12,077 bases of DNA from CALWPV01 sp045632125 (GTDB taxonomy: Bacteria > Bacillota > Clostridia > Lachnospirales > Bianqueaceae): NCBI GenBank assembly GCA_045632125.1, contig JAZQWC010000025.1, positions 1-12,077 on the forward strand, read 5' to 3'. The notes below the pieces were generated by a model. That model searched no databases. It worked only from the letters and a program-made list of their open reading frames with translations, and had not been told where the DNA came from. Shown in pieces: positions 6,255 through 12,077 of the stretch. The translations under genes and the position numbers were made by a program. Position 1 is the first letter of the stretch; each line of letters begins with the position of its first letter.

Positions 6255-6719
6255 ATGATTAAAGTTCTTTTCATCTGCCATGGCAATATCTGCCGCAGCC
6301 CCATGGCTGAGTTTGTCATGAAAAAGATTGTACGTGAGAACGGCTTAGCCGATCAATTTGAAATTGCATCTGCTGCCACCAGTACCGAAGAGATTGGTAA
6401 TCCCGTGTATCCGCCGGTGCGAAGCTTGTTAAATCGAAATGGCATCAGCTGTGATGGTAAAACTGCACGGCAGCTGACCAAAGGTGACTATCAATATTAC
6501 GATTATCTGATCGGCATGGATCGAGCTAATTTCCGCAACATGAATCGCATATGCGCAGGCGATCCGGATGGTAAAATCAACCTGCTCATGGACTACACCA
6601 ATCGCCCCGGCGATGTGGCGGATCCTTGGTATACCCGCGATTTCGAAGCCACCTGGCGGGACGTAAACGAAGGCTGTCAGGGGTTATTACAGCATATTTT
6701 AGAAACAAATAACATATAA
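6255..6719 (+). CDS. Low-molecular-weight protein tyrosine phosphatase
   Basis: Cytoplasmic phosphatase of 154 residues, the usual size for the LMW-PTP family, which removes phosphate from protein tyrosines. The P-loop C-X5-R-S is complete: Cys8 (nucleophile) to Arg14-Ser15 in FICHGNICRSPMAEF. The general-acid Asp of the DP loop is Asp123 in DPWYTRDFEATW. Start chosen at 6255 because AGGAG (6243-6247) lies 7 nt upstream and the protein then begins directly with the family's first strand, MIKVLFICHGN; an in-frame ATG at 6186 has no ribosome binding site and would add 23 atypical residues. It is the first gene of an operon with the MBL hydrolase 9 nt downstream and sits behind the structured leader. 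The substrate protein is unknown; an arsenate reductase role is possible for the fold but not indicated. Confidence 0.94.
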   Translation: MIKVLFICHGNICRSPMAEFVMKKIVRENGLADQFEIASAATSTEEIGNPVYPPVRSLLNRNGISCDGKTARQLTKGDYQYYDYLIGMDRANFRNMNRICAGDPDGKINLLMDYTNRPGDVADPWYTRDFEATWRDVNEGCQGLLQHILETNNI

Positions 6720-6728
6720 GGAGCTGCC

Positions 6729-8408
6729 ATGTGTATTTTTACTCAAATTCAAAAGAACTTCCCAAGCGCAGAAATCTATTCTCTGCAAAACGGAGTTAAA
6801 TTATTGAAAATCAATGAACTGCAAGGTGGAACCCAACTGACTGCAATCAATCAAACCATTGTTGAAGCCGGTTATAGCGTATCTGATCAGTGTCAGGATC
6901 ATGGAAGTCATTTCAGCACTTACATAAAGGGTGAGGAAGCTCTGTATCTGGCATACCATGAGAAAAACAATACTCTGCGGATCATAACCGACAACATCAA
7001 GAGCCAGCCGCCTAAGCAGAAAAATGACGAAGCTAAGTGCCTTTGTACTCCACTGCTCATTCAGGGACGCCCCATGTACTATGCCTACGACTGCGGCATG
7101 CTGTATATCATTCGTCTTACCGATGGCCGATTCATCGTCATCGACGGCGGCATGTGTGAATACGAAGAGGCCGATCATTTTCTGGAACTGTTGGATCAGC
7201 AGAATGTAACAGAGGACAAGCCCACGATTGCTGCATGGTTTATTACCCATCCTCACGATGATCACTTTAACGTGTTTGCCCGCATCATGACAGAGTACCA
7301 AGACCGCATCCATCTTGAAAGTCTGGTGTATAGCTGGGCAGAAGAAGAATACGCCCGCCCCGGCAGCGATTTGACCGACTTCAACAAGGCCATTGAAAAT
7401 TTGCCAGACAGTGTTACGATCATTCAGCCCCACACCGGCCAGCGCTTTACATACAGCGGTGCAACCTTTCATATCCTGTATACCCACGAGGATGCTTGTC
7501 CCGACTTTTTGACTAACGTTAACGATACCTCCATTGTAATGCGTATGGATCTTGATGAGCAGACAGTCGAAGGTCAGCGCCGGGCCATCTTCTTTGGCGA
7601 CGCCATGTTCGGCACCGCTGAGCGTCTTTGTGATACGTATGCCCCCGAGACCTTGCAGTGTGATCTCATGCAGGTAGCCCATCATGGTTATTCTGGCGGT
7701 TCCGATCGCCTGTACCGTACCGTGGATCCCAAGGTGATCCTGTGGCCGGTACCGGATTACTGGTTCTGGACCACCAGTATGTTGGATTGCAACTATTATC
7801 TGACCCATTCAGAAAAGGCAGAGGCCCTGTTCATCGGTGGTCGCCACGAAGTAACCCTGGATCTCAGTCAGCCTATTCAGGCCATCGATCCCTATGAAAA
7901 GCACAACAACGCCCAGCCCGGTGATGTACTGTATGAAGAGACCTTTACAGGAGATCGTGCATACGATCTGTACTGGAGCGCCATTAACACCGGCTATACC
8001 GACTATGTATCGGCGGCCATTACCCTGCAAAAGGGAAGCTGCCGTTTGGTGGCCGGTGAGCATCACTCCATGGGCGAACTCATGCAGCCCGGTATGCTGC
8101 GCAAAGCGCAAAACTGGACCCTGACCCTGAGTGGCCATGCTGAGCGCGCAGGGATGACCGGCTTGTTCTGGAACTATGACAGACCTGACGTATATAAAGA
8201 GGAAGAAGCCCTTCGACTGCCCGTGCAAAGCGGTGAGGACTTTGACATCGAATTGGTGGTAAACGGCGATGCCGGCAAGGCTCAATTAAAAAATAAAGGT
8301 GAGCTCATCGAAGAACTCACCTTCACTCCCTCACATCATAAGGGTTTGTATTTGATTTTACAGGATGCTGAAATCATTCTGAACCACATTAAAGTAGTGA
8401 AAAATTAA
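6729..8408 (+). CDS. Metallo-beta-lactamase-fold hydrolase with extra N- and C-terminal domains
   Basis: Large (559 residues) MBL-fold protein. Metal-binding motifs are complete: IDGG (138-141), HPHDDH (174-179, with His174, His176, Asp178 and His179), NDTSIVM as in ComEC-type members, FFGDA with Asp291, and AHHG with His318-His319. The core thus spans roughly residues 105-375. In front is a domain of about 105 residues, behind a domain of about 165 residues (395-559) that looks like a beta-sandwich, ending in an EIILNHIKVVKN strand. No signal peptide, so probably cytoplasmic. AAGGAG (6718-6723) overlaps the upstream stop codon and lies 5 nt before the ATG, so it is co-translated with the phosphatase. 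The substrate cannot be told from sequence; a phosphoester or nuclease-like hydrolase is suggested by the ComEC-like motifs. Confidence 0.85.
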   Translation: MCIFTQIQKNFPSAEIYSLQNGVKLLKINELQGGTQLTAINQTIVEAGYSVSDQCQDHGSHFSTYIKGEEALYLAYHEKNNTLRIITDNIKSQPPKQKNDEAKCLCTPLLIQGRPMYYAYDCGMLYIIRLTDGRFIVIDGGMCEYEEADHFLELLDQQNVTEDKPTIAAWFITHPHDDHFNVFARIMTEYQDRIHLESLVYSWAEEEYARPGSDLTDFNKAIENLPDSVTIIQPHTGQRFTYSGATFHILYTHEDACPDFLTNVNDTSIVMRMDLDEQTVEGQRRAIFFGDAMFGTAERLCDTYAPETLQCDLMQVAHHGYSGGSDRLYRTVDPKVILWPVPDYWFWTTSMLDCNYYLTHSEKAEALFIGGRHEVTLDLSQPIQAIDPYEKHNNAQPGDVLYEETFTGDRAYDLYWSAINTGYTDYVSAAITLQKGSCRLVAGEHHSMGELMQPGMLRKAQNWTLTLSGHAERAGMTGLFWNYDRPDVYKEEEALRLPVQSGEDFDIELVVNGDAGKAQLKNKGELIEELTFTPSHHKGLYLILQDAEIILNHIKVVKN

Positions 8409-8425
8409 TTCGATCAATCATCGGA

Positions 8426-8575
8426 TCAATCCGAAACATTCATACGAAAATCGAACTTCTTAGGCGGCTTCGCAGTGGCTCTGTCAAAGGGCAGACCATC
8501 GCGGGCCGCTTTCTTATTTTGCCTTTCTGCGTTTTCTGCGTACTCGGTTGATATGGCGTTCAAAATCACCGGTGT
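8426..8575 (-). other. Open stretch in another frame across the end of the MocR-like gene
   Basis: In the +1 frame relative to the regulator, 49 sense codons stay open from just after a TAA (8576-8578) to a TGA (8426-8428), crossing the regulator's stop codon. The translation has a protein-like, charged composition (for example YAENAERQNKKAARDG and AKPPKKFDFRMNVSD) and does not resemble a MocR C-terminus. A GTG at 8569 is the only start-like codon, without a ribosome binding site. It may be the 3' remnant of another gene joined to the truncated regulator, or chance. Confidence 0.25.
8463..8520 (+). terminator. Terminator of the phosphatase/MBL operon
   Basis: Nested stem GCGGC (8464-8468) / GCCGC (8505-8509), then CGC/GCG, TGG/CCA and TCTG/CAGA inside with small bulges and an 8-nt loop, followed by the T-rich tail TTTCTTATTTT. 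The tail overlaps the 3' end of the convergent regulator gene. In the minus direction there is no U tract, so it serves mainly the plus strand. Confidence 0.7.
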
Positions 8576-9602
8576 TTAGCAGTTCGGCGAGAACATATTG
8601 CTCAAAAACCGGCACAGTACAGGAATAAAAACCGAGTTTCGATTCAAAGTCTTCAAGTAACGATTCCGGCAGTACCATGTAGCCCACTCGAATGGAAGGG
8701 GCAATGGTTTCGGAGAAGGTGTTTAAGTAAATTACCGATCCATGGCGGGACATGGAGTATACAGTATCTTCGTGTTTCATGGATACCGTCAGTTCGGAAT
8801 CGTAGTTATCTTCAATAATATAGCCGTCTCGCTTTTCGGCCCAGCGCAGATATTCATGGCGCTTCGATACGCTGGCGGTGACGCCGCTGGGATAGCTATT
8901 AAAGGGAGTTACGTGAAGAACCGAAGCTTCTGTACGAGAAAGTTCAGCGGTTTTGATGCCGACGGTTCCCATTTTTAGAAAGTCGCATGTTATGCCATTG
9001 GCCTGATAGACTTGACGGATCTTGTTATAAGACGGGTCCTCTAATGCGAAGATCCTATCTTTACCCAAAAGCTGTAGAATCAAACTGTATAAATATTCCG
9101 AACCGGAACCGATGATGATCTGCTCGGGACGTACCTGCATGCCGTTACTGCGGGCCAGATAAGAGGCAATGGCTGAGCGAAGTTCAGGGCAACCGTGGTT
9201 AGGCGACTTGATCAAAACGTTGTCACCATAATCCAGTAATACACGACGCATGGTTTTAGCCAGTACCGAAAAAGGAAAGTCGGTTTTTAAGCGGGAATTA
9301 GCAATTTCATGTTCAACGGGTAAGGAAGTACTCGCTATGTCAGGTGATGAAACAAAATCGCTTTCCTTATAGATCACATAATATCCACTGCGCTGCCGTG
9401 ACTCCACGTAGCCCTCATCGCATAAAATCTCGTAGGTGTGCTGGGTGGTGATCACGCTTACACCGGTTTCTTCTGCGAAGATGCGTTTGGAGGGCAGCTT
9501 ACTGCCATAAGCCAGTACTCCGGCTGTGATATCCTGTCGAAGCTGCTCATAAAGCTGAATATAGGCGGGTTTGGAATTTTTTTCGTCGATGGAATATTTC
9601 AT
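8514..9602 (-). CDS. MocR/PdxR-type GntR regulator, C-terminally short, PLP lysine replaced
   Basis: Regulator of 362 residues with an N-terminal GntR winged helix (about 11-78: PAYIQLYEQLRQ, KLPSKRIFAEETGVS, GYVESRQRSGYYV) and a fold-type I aminotransferase-like domain (about 105-350) with NHGCPELR, IIGSGSEYLY, EDPSYN, TPFNSYPSGV and EDNYDSE (Asp265 and Tyr267 of the PLP site kept). Where the family usually has the PLP-binding lysine (TFSK), the sequence reads TFSE, Glu298. MocR proteins are typically about 440-480 residues; this one ends just after FERHINRVRR, so the last 75-100 residues are missing. It may be decayed, or a PLP-independent derivative. Start at 9602 fits the family N-terminus, with a rather distant AAAGGA 13 nt upstream. 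The targets are unknown. Confidence 0.8.
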   Translation of the reverse strand: MKYSIDEKNSKPAYIQLYEQLRQDITAGVLAYGSKLPSKRIFAEETGVSVITTQHTYEILCDEGYVESRQRSGYYVIYKESDFVSSPDIASTSLPVEHEIANSRLKTDFPFSVLAKTMRRVLLDYGDNVLIKSPNHGCPELRSAIASYLARSNGMQVRPEQIIIGSGSEYLYSLILQLLGKDRIFALEDPSYNKIRQVYQANGITCDFLKMGTVGIKTAELSRTEASVLHVTPFNSYPSGVTASVSKRHEYLRWAEKRDGYIIEDNYDSELTVSMKHEDTVYSMSRHGSVIYLNTFSETIAPSIRVGYMVLPESLLEDFESKLGFYSCTVPVFEQYVLAELLNTGDFERHINRVRRKRRKAK

Positions 9603-9651
9603 CTGGATATATCGATCCTTTCGAAAATATAAATCATATATAATCAAAAAT

Positions 9652-9680
9652 ATTGTAGCGTAAAAAACCAAGAAAGTAAA
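9652..9680 (-). promoter_or_regulatory. Promoter of the MocR-like regulator
   Basis: On the minus strand TTTACT (9675-9680), 17-bp spacer and TACAAT (9652-9657). Predicted start near 9645, leader of about 43 nt. Three copies of T(T/C)TTTGATT (minus strand) lie at about 9642, 9724 and 9753 and might be binding sites; the two upstream ones flank an 8-bp direct repeat CAAAGAAA (9711 and 9726). Confidence 0.45.
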
Positions 9681-9757
9681 GAGGAAACAAATAGTCAGTC
9701 AGATCTGCCTCAAAGAAACCACAATCAAAGAAATATGAATCCATTGTACGAGCAATC

Positions 9758-9821
9758 AAAAAGCTCCCTCTGCCCTTTCAGCAACATACCACTGTAGTTG
9801 TTGAAAGGGCAGATGGAGCTT
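9758..9821 (-). terminator. Intrinsic terminator of the DegV-like gene
   Basis: Very strong stem: 9761-9780 pairs with 9802-9821 as 7 bp (AAGCTCC/GGAGCTT), one mismatch, then 12 bp (TCTGCCCTTTCA/TGAAAGGGCAGA). On the minus strand it ends in TTTTT (9758-9762) and begins 16 nt after the DegV stop codon. A weaker T-rich tail on the plus side means it might also work in reverse. Confidence 0.92.
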
Positions 9822-9836
9822 GTATTTTGCTTTGTC

Positions 9837-10670
9837 TTACAAAGATTCGTATCCTACTAACATACCACCGATTTCTGCATAAAAACTGCACAAGCCTTCG
9901 CAGTGTTCAATGGCTATATCAGCATTGGGGAATTTAGATAAGATCAGCTGTTTAAAGGTGTCGGCAGCATTCGGATTCTGGCAGTGGGCAATACGCACCT
10001 TGCCACCCTTATAACCGCGGCCGATCAGTTCCTTTACCATGGCCTCCAGAGTTTTGGCTTCCCCACGGATCTTGCCGAAGGGTTCCAAAGTACCCACGTC
10101 GGAAGCACGACCCACCAAACGGATACCCAACATGCTGGTGATTTTAGCAACGGCAGGGCTTACACGGCCATTGCGGGCCAGGTTATTCAAAGACTGCAAA
10201 CAGAAGGTCAAGTGAGTATGCTGAGCATATACTTCAATAGCCTGAACAATGTATTCAAATTCCATGCCCTTAACGATAAGAGACTGCAGTTTTTCTACGA
10301 TCAGGCGCATTTCTGGACCGGCAGTCAGGGTGTTGATCACGTGGATTTTAGCTTCAGGATGATCCTGCAGGTACAGATCTTTAGCCTGTTCAGCTGCAGC
10401 ATAACTGCCGGATAAGTTACCGGTGATACATACAGCAAAGATGTGATCAGCGCCTTCGAAGGCCTGCATCCATTCATAGATATTGGGGCAGGATGTGCTG
10501 GATTTACTCTTGGTGGTTTTCAGGTCATGCAGCATGGCCTCCAGATCCAGTTCTTCGTTATCAACATATTCGTTATCACCGCAGATGATCTTCAGCGGTA
10601 CATTGGCAAAAGCAACTTTGTCTAAAGATAATACGTTCGAGGCCGAGTCAGCAACGATTTTATAATTCAT
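9837..10670 (-). CDS. DegV/FakB-like fatty-acid-binding protein
   Basis: Cytoplasmic protein of 277 residues, the usual DegV length. DegV/FakB proteins hold a single fatty acid and, in characterised cases, present it to the kinase FakA for phosphorylation. Visible family features are the N-terminal strand YKIVADSASN (3-12), the first ligand-contact segment STSCPN (58-63, usually T-S-Q-P-S), ITGNLSGSYAAA (82-93, the S-G-S/T-Y motif) and the conserved C-terminal-domain stretch LARNGRVSPAVAK. Start at 10670 because GGAGG (10677-10681) is 6 nt upstream; an in-frame ATG at 10694 lies before that site. It is monocistronic, with a consensus promoter and strong terminator. FakA is not in this window, so partnership is inference. 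Confidence 0.93.
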   Translation of the reverse strand: MNYKIVADSASNVLSLDKVAFANVPLKIICGDNEYVDNEELDLEAMLHDLKTTKSKSSTSCPNIYEWMQAFEGADHIFAVCITGNLSGSYAAAEQAKDLYLQDHPEAKIHVINTLTAGPEMRLIVEKLQSLIVKGMEFEYIVQAIEVYAQHTHLTFCLQSLNNLARNGRVSPAVAKITSMLGIRLVGRASDVGTLEPFGKIRGEAKTLEAMVKELIGRGYKGGKVRIAHCQNPNAADTFKQLILSKFPNADIAIEHCEGLCSFYAEIGGMLVGYESL

Positions 10671-10716
10671 GGGAAACCTCCAAAGAGCAGTCATATTTCG
10701 TCAAGCTAATACAGGG

Positions 10717-10745
10717 ATTATACGCCCTTAGCAACACCCTGTCAA
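10717..10745 (-). promoter_or_regulatory. Consensus sigma-A promoter of the DegV-like gene
   Basis: Perfect TTGACA (10740-10745), 17-bp spacer, perfect TATAAT (10717-10722) on the minus strand. It predicts strong expression unless repressed. An inverted repeat CCCTGT (10737-10742) / ACAGGG (10711-10716) brackets it, one arm inside the -35 box and one at the edge of the -10 box. Confidence 0.88.
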
Positions 10746-10799
10746 GAGTTTTTAAAAAACCGATGATAAGTTATATAAATAACAAAGTTACAATAGACC

Positions 10800-10828
10800 T
10801 TGAATTTTACCTTCAATAGGACTATAAT
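10800..10828 (+). promoter_or_regulatory. Sigma-A promoter of the DUF1836 gene
   Basis: TTGAAT (10800-10805), 17-bp spacer, TATAAT (10823-10828). Predicted start near 10835 with a short leader. Two direct copies ACCTTGAAT (10797-10805) and ACCTTCAAT (10809-10817), 12 bp apart, overlap the -35 box. Confidence 0.75.
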
Positions 10829-10859
10829 AAAGTAAATTAAGTGTACACCGAGGTTCTTT

Positions 10860-11390
10860 ATGGAAAAAGATTTTCAGACTGAACTTACAGCTTCTATTCG
10901 TAATTTCAGTCTTCCTAAATATAACGAAATTCCCAATGTAGGTCTGTTTTTGGAACAGACCAGCAAATATATTTCCGACATTATTGCACCCCTGCCCGGC
11001 ATTACCATCACCGGTTCCATGATCAGCAATTATGTGAAAAAGAAAATGGTCGCCAATCCGGTGAAAAAACAGTATGATCGCGATCAGATCGCATATTTGT
11101 TGGTGATCGCCATTGCCAAAAGTGTATTGTCATTGGAACATATTCAGGTGCTCTTCGATCTGCAAAAGCAGGTTTCCAACAGCCAGCGTGCCTATGAATA
11201 TTTCCGCGAAATGTTTGAAGGCCTGCTTTTCTATGTGTTTGGCATTAATGAAACCATGGCAGACGACGATCGGGAGCCTACCCGTGAACGCATCATTATG
11301 CGCAACACCGTCATTGCCATCGTGCATAAAATCTACCTTGAGAGCAGCATTAGCGTCATCGGCGAGATGGCACAAGAAGAAAAACAATAA
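10860..11390 (+). CDS. DUF1836 domain-containing protein
   Basis: Protein of 176 residues that matches the DUF1836 pattern: an opening FSLPKYNEIPNVGLFLEQ (16-33), ISDIIAPL, the hallmark GSMISNYVKKKMVANPVKK (52-70) and YDRDQIAYLLVIAIAKSVLS (72-91), which looks like a MerR-type winged-helix reading head, followed by a helical C-terminal half. The family is found mainly in Bacillota and has no established function; a DNA-binding regulatory role is an inference from the fold-like pattern. GAGG (10850-10853) is 6 nt before the ATG. It is divergent from the DegV-like gene with 189 bp between the start codons, and has its own terminator. Confidence 0.88.
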   Translation: MEKDFQTELTASIRNFSLPKYNEIPNVGLFLEQTSKYISDIIAPLPGITITGSMISNYVKKKMVANPVKKQYDRDQIAYLLVIAIAKSVLSLEHIQVLFDLQKQVSNSQRAYEYFREMFEGLLFYVFGINETMADDDREPTRERIIMRNTVIAIVHKIYLESSISVIGEMAQEEKQ

Positions 11391-11415
11391 AAAACAGCTT
11401 TCGGGCTGTTTTTTT
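11389..11415 (+). terminator. Intrinsic terminator after the DUF1836 gene
   Basis: Stem AAAAACAGC (11390-11398) / GCTGTTTTT (11405-11413) with a TTTCGG loop and seven T in a row. It starts within the stop codon of the gene. Confidence 0.92.
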
Positions 11416-11462
11416 GTATATAACAGAAAGTGCGTCATATACGTACAGAATAGGAGGTCATT

Positions 11463-12077
11463 ATGTTTCAAAAAGCCCTGCCCATTTGGATTCCCAATCA
11501 GACTCATCAAGAAAAACTCAATACGCAGCTGTTGTTTACGGCGGAAGTTCCTTCCTTGGAGGCAACGACCCTGCAACTGACTGCAGCTGATTTTTATCGC
11601 CTCACTGTCAATGGCCATTTTGTAGGCTTTGGACCGGCCCGCACTGCCAAAGGGTATGCTCGGGTGGATTCCTATGATCTGTCCGCCTACGACAATCAAA
11701 AACTCTATGCCCATGACACCAGCGTTCGCGGCATGATCCAGCGCCGCCGGCCTAACGAGATCCGTATCGAGGTGGCGGGCTTTCACTGTAGTACCCTGGC
11801 CACAGCCCTGCAGGACTCTTTCTTGGCAGCAGAGCTTGTGGACGAGTCCGGCGCACCGATTTTATACACCGGCGGCGAATACGAAGGAGAAGGCTTTTAC
11901 TGCTTCCATCATTCGCGCCGCGCGCGAAACGTGGAGCGTTATTCGGTGCAACGGCATTTTACCGAAATCTGGAATGAGCATGTGGAAGATCCAAAGGCTG
12001 ACTTCCTCCGGACGGAGGTTGAGCCGATTGAAGGGATGGTGACCTTCCTTCCCAGAGCGGTACCTATGCCGCGATAC
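11463..12077 (+). CDS. Alpha-L-rhamnosidase-like (GH78-type) enzyme, N-terminal part
   Basis: 205 codons are open to the right edge; the catalytic (alpha/alpha)6 barrel would lie beyond it. AGGAGG (11452-11457) is 5 nt before the ATG. The visible part resembles the N-terminal beta-sandwich of bacterial alpha-L-rhamnosidases: FYRLTVNGHFVGFGPARTAKG (44-64), YARVDSYDLSAY (65-76), NEIRIEVAGFHCST (98-111), DSFLAAELVDESG (118-130), then ERYSVQRHFTEIW (158-170) and LPRAVPMPRY (196-205). No signal peptide, so probably cytoplasmic and acting on imported oligosaccharides. Family members also cleave other glycosides, so the substrate is open. Codon use is richer in G and C than in the genes of 4.3-6.0 kb. 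No convincing promoter was found in the 48 bp after the terminator; TTGTAT (about 11414) with ATATAC is weak. Confidence 0.75.
   Translation, partial: MFQKALPIWIPNQTHQEKLNTQLLFTAEVPSLEATTLQLTAADFYRLTVNGHFVGFGPARTAKGYARVDSYDLSAYDNQKLYAHDTSVRGMIQRRRPNEIRIEVAGFHCSTLATALQDSFLAAELVDESGAPILYTGGEYEGEGFYCFHHSRRARNVERYSVQRHFTEIWNEHVEDPKADFLRTEVEPIEGMVTFLPRAVPMPRY

Noticed and set aside
6801..7808. Minus-strand reading frame of 335 codons inside the MBL gene
   Set aside because: It lies wholly antisense to an MBL-fold gene with complete catalytic motifs and shows no family motif of its own.
9711..9733. CAAAGAAA direct repeats as a CRISPR-like or regulatory array
   Set aside because: Only two 8-bp copies of A-rich sequence at a 15-bp period; too little for an array, kept only as a possible binding site note.
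11130..11786. Minus-strand reading frame of 218 codons across the DUF1836 and rhamnosidase-like genes
   Set aside because: It runs antisense through two recognisable genes and a terminator, without a ribosome binding site or motif.

Overview
The window looks like chromosomal DNA of a low-to-medium GC Bacillota, most likely a clostridial gut-type bacterium. The signs are AGGAGG-type ribosome binding sites at 5-10 nt, sigma-A promoters with TTGACA/TATAAT boxes, U-tailed intrinsic terminators, and families typical of that group (DUF1836, DegV, a clostridial-type RluA-like pseudouridine synthase, OFA-type MFS). No rRNA, tRNA, CRISPR array or intact mobile element is visible.

Layout. 1-1128 (-): an OFA-family MFS transporter running off the left edge. 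1260-2441 (+): a monovalent cation:proton antiporter, divergent from it. 2451-3038 (-): an RluA-like pseudouridine synthase, tail to tail with the antiporter. 3265-4176 (+): an EamA/DMT-like permease with a clear promoter and terminator. 4490-5075 (+): a small two-TM membrane protein that seems frameshifted at an A6 run. 5154-5846 (+): an XRE helix-turn-helix fused to a GyrI-like effector domain. These last two genes look AT-richer than the flanks. 5990-6254: a strong promoter followed by a ~230-nt leader rich in overlapping, mutually exclusive inverted repeats. 6255-8408 (+): a two-gene operon of a low-molecular-weight protein tyrosine phosphatase and a metallo-beta-lactamase-fold hydrolase with extra N- and C-terminal domains. 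8514-9602 (-): a MocR/PdxR-type regulator that is short at its C-terminus and has Glu where the PLP-binding Lys is expected. 9837-10670 (-): a DegV/FakB-like protein behind a perfect-consensus promoter. 10860-11390 (+): a DUF1836 protein. 11463 to the right edge (+): the N-terminal part of an alpha-L-rhamnosidase-like (GH78-type) enzyme.

Most genes are single units with their own promoters and terminators. The only clear operon is phosphatase plus MBL hydrolase, separated by 9 nt with the second ribosome binding site overlapping the first stop codon. No single pathway ties the window together.

The best candidates for something undescribed are the structured leader at about 6025-6254, the MocR-like protein lacking the lysine and the C-terminus together with the open reading stretch that follows it, and the small membrane protein interrupted at a homopolymer. 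No known named system was recognised, and all function calls are from motif recognition by eye.
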